Assembly: GCA_038501625.1 (NCBI GenBank) | Contig: JAZAYU010000035.1 | Location: forward strand, 568,001-632,000 | Origin: Corbicula japonica | Taxonomy: Eukaryota; Mollusca; Bivalvia; Venerida; Cyrenidae | Direction of reading: 5' to 3' | Length of the DNA stretch: 64,000 bases | Shown here: positions 32,968 to 43,635 of the stretch, one piece after another | Layout of the letters: each line of letters begins with the position of its first letter | Numbering within the stretch: position 1 is the stretch's first letter | The notes under the pieces: generated by a model | Seen by the model: the letters and a program-made list of their open reading frames with translations, nothing else | What the model was told of the DNA's origin: nothing | Database searches by the model: none | Translations under genes and position numbers: made by a program

Positions 32968-33785
32968 ATTTGAAAATCTTTCCCAAGTTCGCAAATTATT
33001 TATTTCATACCATGTTGGGATTTCTCAAATATTTTACAGTGCTTGAAAAACATGTCTTGCATCCCACACATAAAATTAGTGAGAGGCTTTGATGTAATTT
33101 GACTTGTATGAATAATTGTGTATGTTGTATCCATGAAGTCTACAAGTCACAAAATGCTCCAAGTATAAATGATTTGCATACAAACTAGTCACGAGGAAAT
33201 TTTTTTCCTGCAGAACTATTAATATTTGGGTCTATGCTGACTTTGAATCTCCTTAAGTGCTAGTCCAATTGTAATGCATGAATGCATGAAAATGTTTATT
33301 TCACATAACTTTTTATACAAGAGTCAGAGTATTAAAAAAAACTATAAGAAATGCTAGATTGATGTTCAGTTGAACACTTGTGTCAAGCTGGGGAACTCTC
33401 TCAGAAAATAAAAATAAAAAGTTTGATGAAGAAATATAAAGAAATGGCAGTTAAAAGCCATTGTTAATTTTTTTTTGTGATAAAATTAATGTTCATGAAA
33501 GGGTAATGTTTTCCCCTGTACATGTGTATAAGCTAAAAATGGTTGGTAGTTTATCTGTGACCAGAAGTTCTACAGGGCTTGGCTTAAGTTGTAAAAATAG
33601 GGATAATTTTTTCAAAGTTCTGGGAGAAGTCAACTAGGATATCTGTTAGAAACATACAGGGAATACTTCTTCCTTGGTTGCAGAGCAGAGGGAGATATTC
33701 TGGACCATTGGGACACTATTTCTCCCAAGTCTCCCTCTAAACTATACCTTGGTCTATCCCATCCTTTATCCATGATCAGGTCCCA
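32968..33785. other. Unique AT-rich stretch
   Basis: No repeat family or convincing exon recognised. Confidence 0.3.
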
Positions 33786-33868
33786 TCAGGTTATAAAACT
33801 GAGTATGGAAACCAGTCTCAAATCTCAAGCATCTGATTGGCTGAAAAGGCGAATGGTCGCCATTTCAG
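33786..33868. mobile_element. CCAATCAG hairpin element g, left part
   Basis: AGGTTATAAAACTGAG ... CATCTGATTGGC ... GGTCGCCATTTCAG. It is interrupted at 33868 by the 950-bp element and continues at 34819. Confidence 0.85.
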
Positions 33869-34818
33869 CATACCTGTGAACCTTTATTCGTGCTCAGGTG
33901 GGAGATTGACTCCAAAAAAGTGGGAGATCAGGGTAAAAAAGTGGAAGATTTTACGAAGCGTTGTTTAATGGTAAACTGTGGAACATTGTTAGCTCTGGAT
34001 AGTGAGAATATATCAAATTTACTTGTTTTTTGTCAGATATACTTTTATTCTGAGACCTCTAGTTTACAAACACTACTAAACATAAATAAAATAATTTTTT
34101 TCATAAATAAATAATTTATTTGTCATTAATAATCAACAGCCAAAAAGTTAAACAATCACTATCTTACTCAGGATTGGACGGAAGATTTCCAGGAAAGGGG
34201 TTGTTTGTGTCAGTCATATGATGATTTCATACATTCTGGCCCAAGAAGTGTTGACAATCAACCCCACTGAACCCCCTCTAGATCCACCCCTGTTATTTGT
34301 CATATCAAACAGTGTATTCGTTAGTGACCCTTACTGTTAAACATCTTCAATAGCTTTAACAGTTTATTTGTAAAGTACACACATTTTCTTAGTAGTACTT
34401 TGAAATTTATCACGAGCATCAAACTAAAGTGCATGTGGTGTCTTTGATGTCCACCAGAACCCTTAGATGCTAATGACCAACTCGGTAATTTCATTTGTGC
34501 ACATGTAAGGTGAGAAAATCAATAATTGTTATCAAAACATCAACCTGTCTTAAGTTCAAGGCCATGCATGACATTTCATTGACTGGTAATCCATTTACGA
34601 CTTCCTGTCATTCAAAAAGGCGCCAAAATATCGTAAACCTGTCTAATTTGTACTCACGTCATGAAAACATGATCGTAAATGTGTTTTAATGGGGAGATTT
34701 CGTAATTGTTACATGGAAATGTCAACAGTCGGGAGAAATAGCATAATATGCGGGAGGCAGGAGATTGGACTTAAAAATCGGGAGTCTCCCGCCTAAGTCG
34801 GGAGGGTTCACAGGTATG
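33869..34818. mobile_element. 950-bp inverted-repeat element with 6-bp target duplication
   Basis: Perfect 14-base terminal inverted repeats CATACCTGTGAACC and GGTTCACAGGTATG, flanked by TTTCAG on both sides (33863-33868, 34819-34824). Removing it restores the expected CCATTTCAGCCAATCAG of the host hairpin. Subterminal sequence has GTGGGAGATTGACTCC on the left and GAGGCAGGAGATTGGACTT on the right, as direct copies. The right end also has GGGAGTCTCCCG. Interior open frames (33890-34114, 34495-34689) are short and unrecognised. It is a non-autonomous DNA transposon of uncertain superfamily. If one terminal base is assigned differently the duplication becomes 7 bp. Confidence 0.85.
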
Positions 34819-34880
34819 TTTCAGCCAATCAGATGCTTGAGATTTGAGACTGGTTTCCAATCTTAGCTTTATAACCTTTA
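34819..34880. mobile_element. CCAATCAG hairpin element g, right part
   Basis: TTTCAGCCAATCAGATGC ... GAGACTGGTTTCC ... GCTTTATAACC. Second half of the interrupted hairpin. Confidence 0.85.
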
Positions 34881-35863
34881 GCCCAGAACAATAAGACAGC
34901 TAGATTGATCATTGCGGTCCAATCAAGATGATATAGAAATCTGAAAAAAACTAACAGATTGTGCGCATGACTGAGAATCTTAACGAAAATCATAATTGAA
35001 TTTCTGTACATGGTCGCCTGGTATCTTTTAAAGAAAGTCCAAAGAAGCCTTAAAGATTTATCCAGCCAGACTATGTTTGTTAACACATGGGCTAGCATCT
35101 GTGAATTTCTCAAGATTATTACATCGAAACCATTTAATAAAGTCAATGGAAATGTACTTCTTTGTATGGAATTCACCAATAGTACATTAAGAGGAAATCC
35201 TTGCTATGTAACAAATGATAGAAGAATTTCAAAGCAAATAATGTTATCAACTAGAGGACTGAGTTATTGCATTTTGGTGGGTGGGAAGATGACATAAAGA
35301 ATTATTTTACTGGGAAAATATTTACATTAAGCTTAAAGCTGAATTTAGAATTCTAAGCTTAACCTGTTTGTTTTAACAAACATGGCTAGGAAGGAAATTA
35401 AAATAAACAAATCATCACTGTACTTCTAAAAAGACTTTTAACATTCAAAAACCAACAATTTGGAAAAGCAGAAAAAAAAGACAAATGGAAATACTATGAA
35501 ATATCACATGCTCTGTATAGACTATCTGATTTGTTACCAAAATGAGAGGTATCTTATTTAAAAGCTTCTGAACAGACAAAAAACAAATTTGTGCTAATTT
35601 ATTGTACAACATTTTCAAATCATGTCTTTTTAGAATAGCAATGAAATTACGCTTTCATATCTGTCAAGGGGTGGGTAACATGTAGAGGTTGATCAGGGAC
35701 ATCTTTCAACTATTTGTTTTACCAATATTCAGCCAATAAAGGTATAAACAATAAGTCCATGTACACACCAAAGTCAGCAAAAACAGCTAAAACTCAATTT
35801 ATTATTTATTTTTAAATGAAGACACCAGTGAACTCCTGAGAAGTTTTAGTAAGTTACTAAAAG
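34881..35863. other. Unique stretch with long overlapping open frames
   Basis: A plus-strand frame of 95 codons (35010-35297) and a minus frame of 116 codons (34829-35179) overlap. Neither has a recognised domain or clear splice sites. The minus frame begins inside the hairpin repeat, which argues against it. I leave both uncalled. Confidence 0.25.
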
Positions 35864-36380
35864 TTAACCCTTTATTCTAAATAGGCAGTGTTTTTTTTAT
35901 GCCAAATATTCGGAGAAATTGGGCCCCATCCCCCCCTCAAAATAGTATATACTTTTCCCCCACGTCCAATAAAAATTCCCCCTTTGCCGGAGTCTGTTAC
36001 GGGCTGTTCGATTTGTTCCGCTAATGTGTAAAAGTATGATAGTGAAAATGATAAATCTGAATTTTTTTCTGATGCAAGAAAATTTAACTCTGGGAACTAT
36101 TAGGCAAGATTTACTTGGTTGTACTACAGTGTTAGCAAAGCAAAAAATCAGTGAATACTTTGTTTTGTTGAGTTTGACAGCTGCAGGTATCTTCCAAATA
36201 TTCCCCCTTTCCTTTGTTCGCGTCGCAATTTTCCCCCTCCAAAGGGCTGCGAACCCCTTCCCCCAAAAGTGAAAAAAAACCTGATAGGGTATACATTTTT
36301 AAATATGTGTGCTACCAGTGCAGATACAGATCCAGACAGTACAGATGTGCCTGCTGATCGGGAATTACATTGTTCATTCT
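35864..36380. mobile_element. TTAA palindromic element split by an insertion
   Basis: Left end TTAACCCTTTATTCTAAATAGG and the continuation ATAGGGTATACATTTTTAAATATG ... GATACAGATCCAGACAG ... CTGATCGGGAATTAC belong to one copy, interrupted by 35886-36283. Confidence 0.7.
35886..36283. mobile_element. 398-bp CAG...CTG element with 5-bp target duplication
   Basis: Begins CAGTGTTTTTTTTATG and ends GTGAAAAAAAACCTG, an imperfect inverted pair. Both ends then carry C/G-rich stretches (CCCCATCCCCCCC; CCCCTTCCCCC). ATAGG flanks both sides (35881-35885, 36284-36288), and its removal repairs the host element. The interior is non-coding despite frames of about 82 codons on both strands. Confidence 0.7.
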
Positions 36381-36425
36381 CAGTCTGCGGGGTCACCTGC
36401 CCCTCTTAGCAGTCAGTAAGACAAC

Positions 36426-38282
36426 AAGAGCTGTCAGAGGAGACAGCATGCTCGACTATTCGAATCATTTGAAACAAATGCAATTTGAAGATTAAAACAG
36501 TAACAAGTATGGCCATACATTCATGTGCAATCAGTAAAAATATTAACAAATATTAACAAGTGAATGGTAAGGGAAAAATTCATTTCAAATAACAGAAATA
36601 ATTTCTTAATGTACCATAAATATTAAACTGAAAAGGGGAATAACTATGAAATATTTCTGAAGTTGTTAGAAAACTTGTTAGAAATTTTTTTATTAGAGAT
36701 ATTTACTTTTAGTCAATTATCAATCACTTCAGTAATGTTACAGAAAAGAACTGACCTAAAGGCATGGAAATGGTACACGACTCACCAGCTTGTCATGGTG
36801 AACATTTCTGGCAAGTTACTATATTCCTAATGTAAGAAAATTCTATTTTAGTAGCAGTGACCTTGGACCTACAGGCATGGGCATGGTACGGGACACACCA
36901 ACTTGTCATGATGACCATTTGTGTCAAGTTATTTTGAAATCACTCTATTCCTAACGAAGTTACAGCCCGGACAAGAGAATTCTATTTTTAGTAACAGTGA
37001 CCTTGACCTACAGGCATGGTCATGGTATGGGATACAACACCCTGTCATTGTGAACAATTGTGCCAAGTTATTTTGAAATCCGTCCATTTATAATGAAGTT
37101 ACATCCCGGACAAGAAAATTCTGTTTTAAGTAACAGTGACCTGGACCTTCAGGCTTGGGTATTGTGTGGACACACTGCCTTGTCATAGTGAACGTTTGTG
37201 CAAAGTTATTTTGAAATCCCTCCATTCATAACAAAGTAACAGCACGGACAAGAGAATTCTATTTTTTGTAAGATTGACCTTGACCTTTGACCTACAGGCA
37301 TGGGCATGGTACGCGACACACCATCCTGTCATAGTGAACATTTGTGTCAAGTTATTTCGAAATCCCTCCATTCAAAACAAAGTTACAGCCTGGACAAGAA
37401 AATTCTATTTTTAGTAACAGTCACCTTGACCTTGGATCTACAGCCATGGGTATTGTGCGGACACACAGCCTTGTCATTGTGAACATTTGTGTCAAGTTAT
37501 ATTGAAATCCCTCCATTCATAACAAAGTTACAGCCCGGAAAAGAAAATTCTATTTTTTGTAACAGTGACCTTGACCTTCGACCTACAGGCAAGGTATTGT
37601 ACGCGACACACCGCCTTGTCATGGTGAACATTTGTGCCAAGTTATTTTGAAATCCCTCCATTAATAATGAAGTTAAGGGCCAAGTGTATATTTTGCTTAA
37701 CACAAAATGTAAGTGGAAAAGGGGCATAATTTGAAAAATATTGAAAGCAGGGTTATGGGTCTTGTTGGTTATGATGTAGATTTTGATGGTGAAAATATAT
37801 TTCAAGTTTCAAGGCAATATCTCAAGTAGTTTTGAAGTTATGGGCAAAATGCATATTTTGCTTAACACAAAATATAAGAAAAAAGGGGCATAACTTGAAA
37901 TATATTGACAGCAGAGTTATGGGTCTTGTTGGTAATGATGTAGAATTTGATGGTGAATATATATTCCAAATTTCAAGTTGATATCTCCAGTAGTTTATAA
38001 GTTATGGACCAAAGTGCATATTTTCCTTAACGCAAAATTTAAGTGAAAAAGGGGCATAACTTAAAAAATATTTGTAGCAGAGTTATGGGTCTTGTTGGTA
38101 ATGATGTAGAATTTGATGGTGAATATATATTTCAAGTTTGAAGTTGATATCATAAGTAGTTTTTAAGTTATGGACCAAAGTGCATATTTTGTTTAACGGA
38201 CGGAGCCGCCGACGCCGACGCCGACGCCGACACCGGGGTGAGTAGGATAGCTCCCCTATTCTTCGAATAGTCGAGCTAAAAA
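36426..38282 (+). mobile_element. Hairpin-capped tandem-core element HC-7 (complete)
   Basis: 5' CAAGAGCTGTCAGAGGAGACAG is a hairpin, followed by GCTCGACTATTCGAA (36450-36464). The core has TGACCTTGACC-type monomers (36750-37670) and then three copies of an AAAAGGGGCATAACTTG module with GTTATGGGTCTTGTTGG (37672-38190). A GACGCC microsatellite (38201-38236) precedes a CTATTC-TTC-GAATAG hairpin and TTCGAATAGTCGAGC (38262-38276), the exact inverted partner of the 5' word, then TAAAAAA. Confidence 0.85.
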
Positions 38283-38635
38283 AGGATTTGTTTGGGTTCA
38301 CTCTTCTAATTATAGTCTCATGATTGCCTCTGTTGAGGCTATCATTAAAATGGTCATATTAGAATAAAATATGACAGACCATAACAACGGGTTTGGGAGG
38401 CGTGAAACTGCAGATATTATTGTTCAAACTCTATTACAAAATGTCTGGAAATAGTCTTTAGAGGAAAATAATTCTTTTTTACAAAATCTATATCTGCAGT
38501 ATGCGTATTAATGAACAGATTCATGTTCTAGAATACACCATAAATACTGGAAGCTCAGAAAAAAACTGAAATCTTTTATTTAGTCAGTTTCTTGACAGTT
38601 TCTGTCAATTACACAAAATATAAAGGGAATACTGG
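38283..38635. other. Short unique stretch
   Basis: AT-rich sequence between two repeat elements. Nothing recognised. Confidence 0.3.
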
Positions 38636-38960
38636 AATTTGGAACAGAACATGTGTCACCTAAAATTGCATTTGAAATGGGCAAAACTAAAAAAAATAGT
38701 GAAATAAAAGTCATTAATCTTGTTGTCACCAACGTCTTTATTCATGGAGACGATATATTCCAAGTATTAAGTGAATAGGACAAGTACTTTTAAAGTTATA
38801 GACAACATTAAGTTTCATGTTGAAGTTGCATTTGAAAGGGGCACAACTCAAAAAATAGTGAAGCAGGAGTGATCACTCTTGTCATCACCTATGGCTATAT
38901 TCATGCAGATGATATATTCCAAATATTAAGTAAATAGGACAAGTACTTGCATTTCAAAGC
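38636..38960 (+). mobile_element. HC-1/HC-3 type remnant
   Basis: ACATGTGTCACCTAAAATTGC followed by two to three decayed monomers with GAAAGGGGCACAACTC and GTGAATAGGACAAGTAC. Both ends are eroded. Confidence 0.65.
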
Positions 38961-39561
38961 AACATTGCACCGACACTTAGTACCAGTCTACCTGAAACAC
39001 ACAGTGCACTTGCACCAAGTAAAGAATTACAAATGATCAAAGTAAACCGGCAGCAACAAAATAAGTAGGAAGGAATGGAATGTCCAAGTCAAACAAAGTT
39101 GACAGTCATTCAAGGTCAAATACCAAGACATTTGGTACATTCCAGCAAAGGCATGCTATCTTATTTATTTTGGGGGACAAATGCAAATTTTAAATCAACT
39201 TAAAACTTCAAAACAATATTACCGATGTGTTTCTGTTACCAATAAAAAGCTAATCTTGTGATAATAATTTAAGAAATAACTGTGATTAATAAAAAATAAA
39301 ACTGGATTAATATTTCTCCGAAACCCTTTTATGTCCTCTCATAAAACAATTTTTAACAGGAAGGATATCAACAAATTAAATTCATTTTATTTTATTGAAT
39401 TTCACAACATTTCTGCAATCCAGGAAATACCACTTTCAATGGTCTTTTTAATATCACAGAAATCGCTAATTAAATGTTTTTGCATAGAACTGAATAAAAT
39501 ATTTTCCAGTTTCCCAATTTCCAAATGTGATTTCTGCTAATTCAAATCACATAAATGAGTG
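38961..39561. other. Unique AT-rich stretch
   Basis: No feature recognised. Confidence 0.3.
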
Positions 39562-39775
39562 AACCCTCTACTCCATTAATTGTATATTGGTTTTATCACC
39601 TGCAACCAGTGTAGATCTAAATCTAAATCAGATAACACATCTGTACCAACTGATCTGGGTCTACACTGATCGCTTTTTGGTCAGATATAGCGATTCAAAA
39701 GCAAAAAGATCCTGAACAGATGGCATGAATGTATACACTGATGTGGACCTAAACTGTTTGCAATTGAAATAATAG
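39562..39775. mobile_element. TTAA palindromic element, diverged copy
   Basis: ACCCTCTACTCCATTAATTG ... GTAGATCTAAATC ... CTGATCTGGGTCTACACTG. The ends have lost TTAA. A more distant relative may follow at 39845-40015. Confidence 0.55.
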
Positions 39776-40015
39776 CCAAATCCCATGAAATAATGGGTGA
39801 AAAATTTGTTTTTAAGGTGAATCTTTTCATCTTGTACATTTGACTTTTACTCCAAGGGTTAAGGCTTACAGTCTGTGTGGCTAGTGTAAATTCAGACCAG
39901 CCTGCACATCCATGCAGACTGCTAAGATTCGGTCCAAGTTCTGCCCAAGAATCCAACAGCTGTGTGGAGCCAAAACAGACTGAACTAATGTGCAGGTAGA
40001 TCTCATACATTGGTT

Positions 40016-41900
40016 AAATAACCATATTCGTCAAGCAACCTACCGGGATAATCTGTGCATCATTTGTGATGTTATGGTCTTGAAATTTGTGAACAGGTGT
40101 TTATACTCAACGAAAAGCTTTTTCAACAGTGACTGACACATCAGTGGTTTCAACAACAAGGCATGGGAATTATCCCCCCAACCCACAATGCAAAACTGAC
40201 CATATGACCTAGCTGTTTCTTAGAAATAGTTAACATTTTGTTTGTACTTATAGTAGAATCTCCTTCCTTAAAATAAAACCCACTTCTACTTCTACTTCCT
40301 TAAAATAAAACCCACTTCTACTTCTACTTTGAAAGATAATGAGGCATTATTTAAGAAGCATGCTTTTCCTACAGATATAACATTTCCTTGTTCATAGTGG
40401 TTTTTCTTCACATGCTATGACCCAAAATATTTATGACTAGAAATAACTTCCCTGAGTGAAAACTACATTAACCATAATTATAGCAGCATGGCATTCACAC
40501 CATAAATATCAATACATCCATATCTTCATATTAACTTCATTCATTTCTGTACACACTTACAGCTGTCACAAGATACAATTCAATTAACACATTATCAAAC
40601 AAGGTAACTGGTCGTAAAACATGTAGATAAAACTAGAAACAGCATTTGAACATGACAACATGGTTGTTTTATATGAAATATTAACAGTATATGATTCTTT
40701 TCCATTCCTTTAATGGCTTAAAATTGTACAGCTCTTAAAAGTCATGTTTATTTAAGTATGTAGGGTATAAGTTTGAAGGTGATTTGCAACTGAACAAGCA
40801 TTATCAACATATAAGTATTTAAATATTAATTCAGCAATAGGCCATTATAAGCTAAAATTACACCTTTAAACTCATTCATCTTATAGATTTTAGTTAGACA
40901 ATTCAGTACTCCAGGTATTTGTCAATAAGAATGCTACCTTGTTTCACCTGTAATGCATCAGTATGTGCATGATGAAGACTAATGTAATTTCAATAGAGGT
41001 AATAATAATATATTTAATGCATATAGAAACATTAAAATAAATGATATATGATAAATTTCTTTTGTATATTCATCAACCTTTTAAAGTCCCATCAATTTAT
41101 AAAGCAATTTATAAAGATTTTTTTTTATTTTTACGTGCTTGAGTTAATGGCAAAAACTTTGATTACTTTAAGTATCATATGCTTAATTTTATCAGTAGTT
41201 GATGTCTAATAAATGCACTTAAGCAACAATAAAACATGTCTTTTTCAGATGTTTGTAAATTGGTGGTCTAAAAACATGTGATTGTTAAAATTATCACATT
41301 TTTGGTCAAAATCCTGACATATATTTTTTAATATTTATTAACAGATGGTGCTATTTTGATGAAATTTAACAAATCATTAAAGGGTATGTTAGGTGGTCTC
41401 TGAAAATGATATTAGCAGTTGGTTGTATATTTTTATAGCAGGAAAACACAAACCAATATGTTTTGATGGCCCAGGTATATAGTCTCCTTTTCCAGAAATG
41501 ACCCCGAGTCCCATCAGCATTGCTTGGTCAAGCAGAGACTTCCTTTCAAGATGTTTACCAGTCCTCTAATTTAGACAAGCAAACTTCATTATTTATAATT
41601 GACCACCATGCAGAATATTACATTTCTCTGTTTTGTAGTGCTTTATTTGGGATCTAAAAACAGATCGAATCCAAACCAAAAATACTAAGTTTTTTTACCA
41701 TGCTTTTGGTATAAATTCCTATTTTGTAAGTAAATAATGACAAAGAATAAGGACAGAAAGATATCATGTCATATTTTAAAATGTATATCAAATTAAACTG
41801 AACTTTTTGATGAGTGAATTTTTTGTATGATTAATAGTTTTTTCCTCTTTTTGATGGTCCATACTGATTTTTCTTCACTAAAATGTACAGGCCTCTCCAA
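40016..41900. other. Unique AT-rich stretch
   Basis: Apart from a 32-bp direct repeat at 40266-40329 nothing is recognised. No repeat family typical of the rest of the window is present for about 2 kb. Confidence 0.35.
40266..40329. repeat. 32-bp tandem duplication
   Basis: Two perfect adjacent copies starting CCTTAAAATAAAACCC and ending CTTCTACTT. Recent slippage or microduplication. Confidence 0.85.
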
Positions 41901-41902
41901 TA

Positions 41903-41941
41903 ACCCCCCCCCCCACCCCCACCCCCACCCCCCCCCCACCC
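41903..41941 (-). repeat. C-run tract with G-quadruplex potential
   Basis: C-runs of 5 to 12 separated by single A. The minus strand therefore has at least four runs of five or more G with one-base loops, a textbook G-quadruplex sequence. Confidence 0.8.
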
Positions 41942-41944
41942 AAA

Positions 41945-42598
41945 AAAATGCATTAATCACATTTGTGTAATCTGTTCCACCTATGGCCAGAATGGGACTC
42001 AATTCAACAATCCAGTCATTGATTAGTCATGAATCCTCACATCTCCGAAGAAAAACAATGAATTTATGCATCAAAACCGTGATCCATTTTTCTGTGAACT
42101 GTTAGGTATTTACTGCAGGAAAAATGCATATGTATCGCTTGCCTTGGCCATATATGAACAAGGCAGCATCATCCGCTGTCGCAGGCTTATCGCAAACGTT
42201 TCGTGTATTAGTCAACATTTTATCTAACCGACAGCTATTCAGAACGTGTCGTGTAATCTAAATAAATAAACTTAACAAAATAATCATCTGATGACAGAAT
42301 GTCAAGGCTACTTACTGGAAAATTATCGACTGTAAAGTTACTTAAATCAATTCTGGTTTCAGGAAGCTATGTTTACAACTTTGCGGCCATATTGATTTCA
42401 GTGGGATTATGGGAAAATTGCGTGGGTGTGGGCGGAGTCCACCTGCAAAATTTATCGATTTTTAAGGAATGGCACTATCGTTTCTTCTTTTCGCTCTATA
42501 CTGTTTGTGTCTCTAAATATGAAGCTGCTTACCCATAATCAAATTTATGATTAAGATGATTTGGCTGATTATAATCATATTTTCATTTTCCCGCCAAG
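41945..42598. promoter_or_regulatory. Possible upstream region of plus-strand gene
   Basis: Includes GCGGCCATATTG (a GCCAT word) and GTGGGCGGAGTCC (GC-box-like) at 42380-42445, about 160-200 bases upstream of the ATG at 42599. No TATA box is recognised. Confidence 0.25.
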
Positions 42599-42686
42599 AT
42601 GTCAAACCATGGCTCATCTAAATGCGCCATACACGGACCTTTTCGTACTTGTCGCTTCAGTCGGTGGCATGCAAAATTAGAGCTAG
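42599..42686 (+). CDS. Candidate first coding exon, unknown protein
   Basis: CGCCAAG precedes ATG (A at -3). Then 29 open codons (MSNHGSSKCAIHGPFRTCRF...) run to CTAG|GTGAGC, a good donor, leaving phase 1. Two cysteines spaced seven residues apart are the only motif-like feature. An overlapping minus-strand frame of 80 codons makes the strand uncertain. The next exon could start near 43901 after a CTCTCTTTCCAAG acceptor, but that frame soon ends. Confidence 0.35.
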
Positions 42687-42874
42687 GTGAGCATTGATTA
42701 CAATATTTTAAACCCGACAAAGAATGCATATCTTCTAAAATGAAGTTCTCGACATGGATATACAATCGCGACTCCAACTGATAATTTGTGATGAACAGAA
42801 ATCTTAACTGAAAACGAGTTGCCACGCTGGGCTGATGGTTGGAGGTTGTTCAACTATCTAGTACTACTTGTATA

Positions 42875-42940
42875 GTCTCCTCGACCTCCAGCAGGTGGCG
42901 GAGACTCTGGGTCACCACGACCGAGCCCGGTCGAGGAGAC
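42875..42940. repeat. 12-base inverted repeat around 42 bases
   Basis: GTCTCCTCGACC at 42875-42886 and GGTCGAGGAGAC at 42929-42940, perfectly complementary. The spacer has further partial pairing. It could be an RNA hairpin or the ends of a tiny element. Confidence 0.6.
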
Positions 42941-43279
42941 ACTTCCTTTCAATCTTGAAAATTATTTTATCGAAGAAGTCGAGTACAGAAATATTATTGC
43001 AGCGCAGTAGCTAGGCTCTATCATAATTTAAAATCGCTAAGCATTTAAATTGTCATTGTGACAAAGCTTCGCCTGCCATAAGTAATAATTAAGACAGAAA
43101 AAGAAATAACAAATACAGTAAATGGTGGTTTTGCGGGAGAGGATCGAATAGATTCCGGACCGTTCAATTGCCACGTTAGATCAATCTGTTATGGAAAACA
43201 CTCAAAAACTCTGTGTAGTGAACTCTTTAAGGCTCAAAATCCATCGCTTAAATTAATCAAAATGCATGACAAAGAAGGA

Positions 43280-43635
43280 ATTCGGACGATACGACCCATC
43301 GCCAATACGGCCCAGACGATACGGTTCGTATCAATTGGTAGACGTTACGGCCTGGACGTGATGACAAAACTGATTTATACTGGCCAAGATTTATTAACGG
43401 TACGGCTCAGACTCAAAGACTATACGGCCCTGCTTTGAACCATATGGCTCAGATATATTTAATATCTGGGGCATGCTAAATACCCTTGGACCATATGCTC
43501 TCAAAAATGGGATGCATCAATGAATCTTTAACTGGACCGTATCGTATTTAAATCTGGGCCATATAGTCTGCATGTCATGGGCCCTAACGTCCACCAATCT
43601 GGGCCGTATCGGAGATAGGCCATATCGCCCGTTAT
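43280..43635. repeat. Interspersed ATACGGCCC / GGGCCGTAT word cluster
   Basis: The left part has GATACG, ATACGGCCC, ATACGGTTCG, TACGGCC and ATACGGCCC. The right part has the complement (GGACCGTATCG, GGGCCATATAG, GGGCCGTATCGG, GGCCATATCGCCC). Together they form a degenerate inverted repeat of short words at irregular spacing. Confidence 0.6.

Noticed and set aside
34829..35297. Overlapping frames of 116 (minus) and 95 (plus) codons
   Set aside because: Both open over the same bases, one starts inside the hairpin repeat, and no motif or splice site supports either.
39845..40015. Additional TTAA palindromic element
   Set aside because: Shares GGCTAGTGTAAATTCAGACCAGCC-like words but lacks ends and symmetry; noted only as a possible distant relative.
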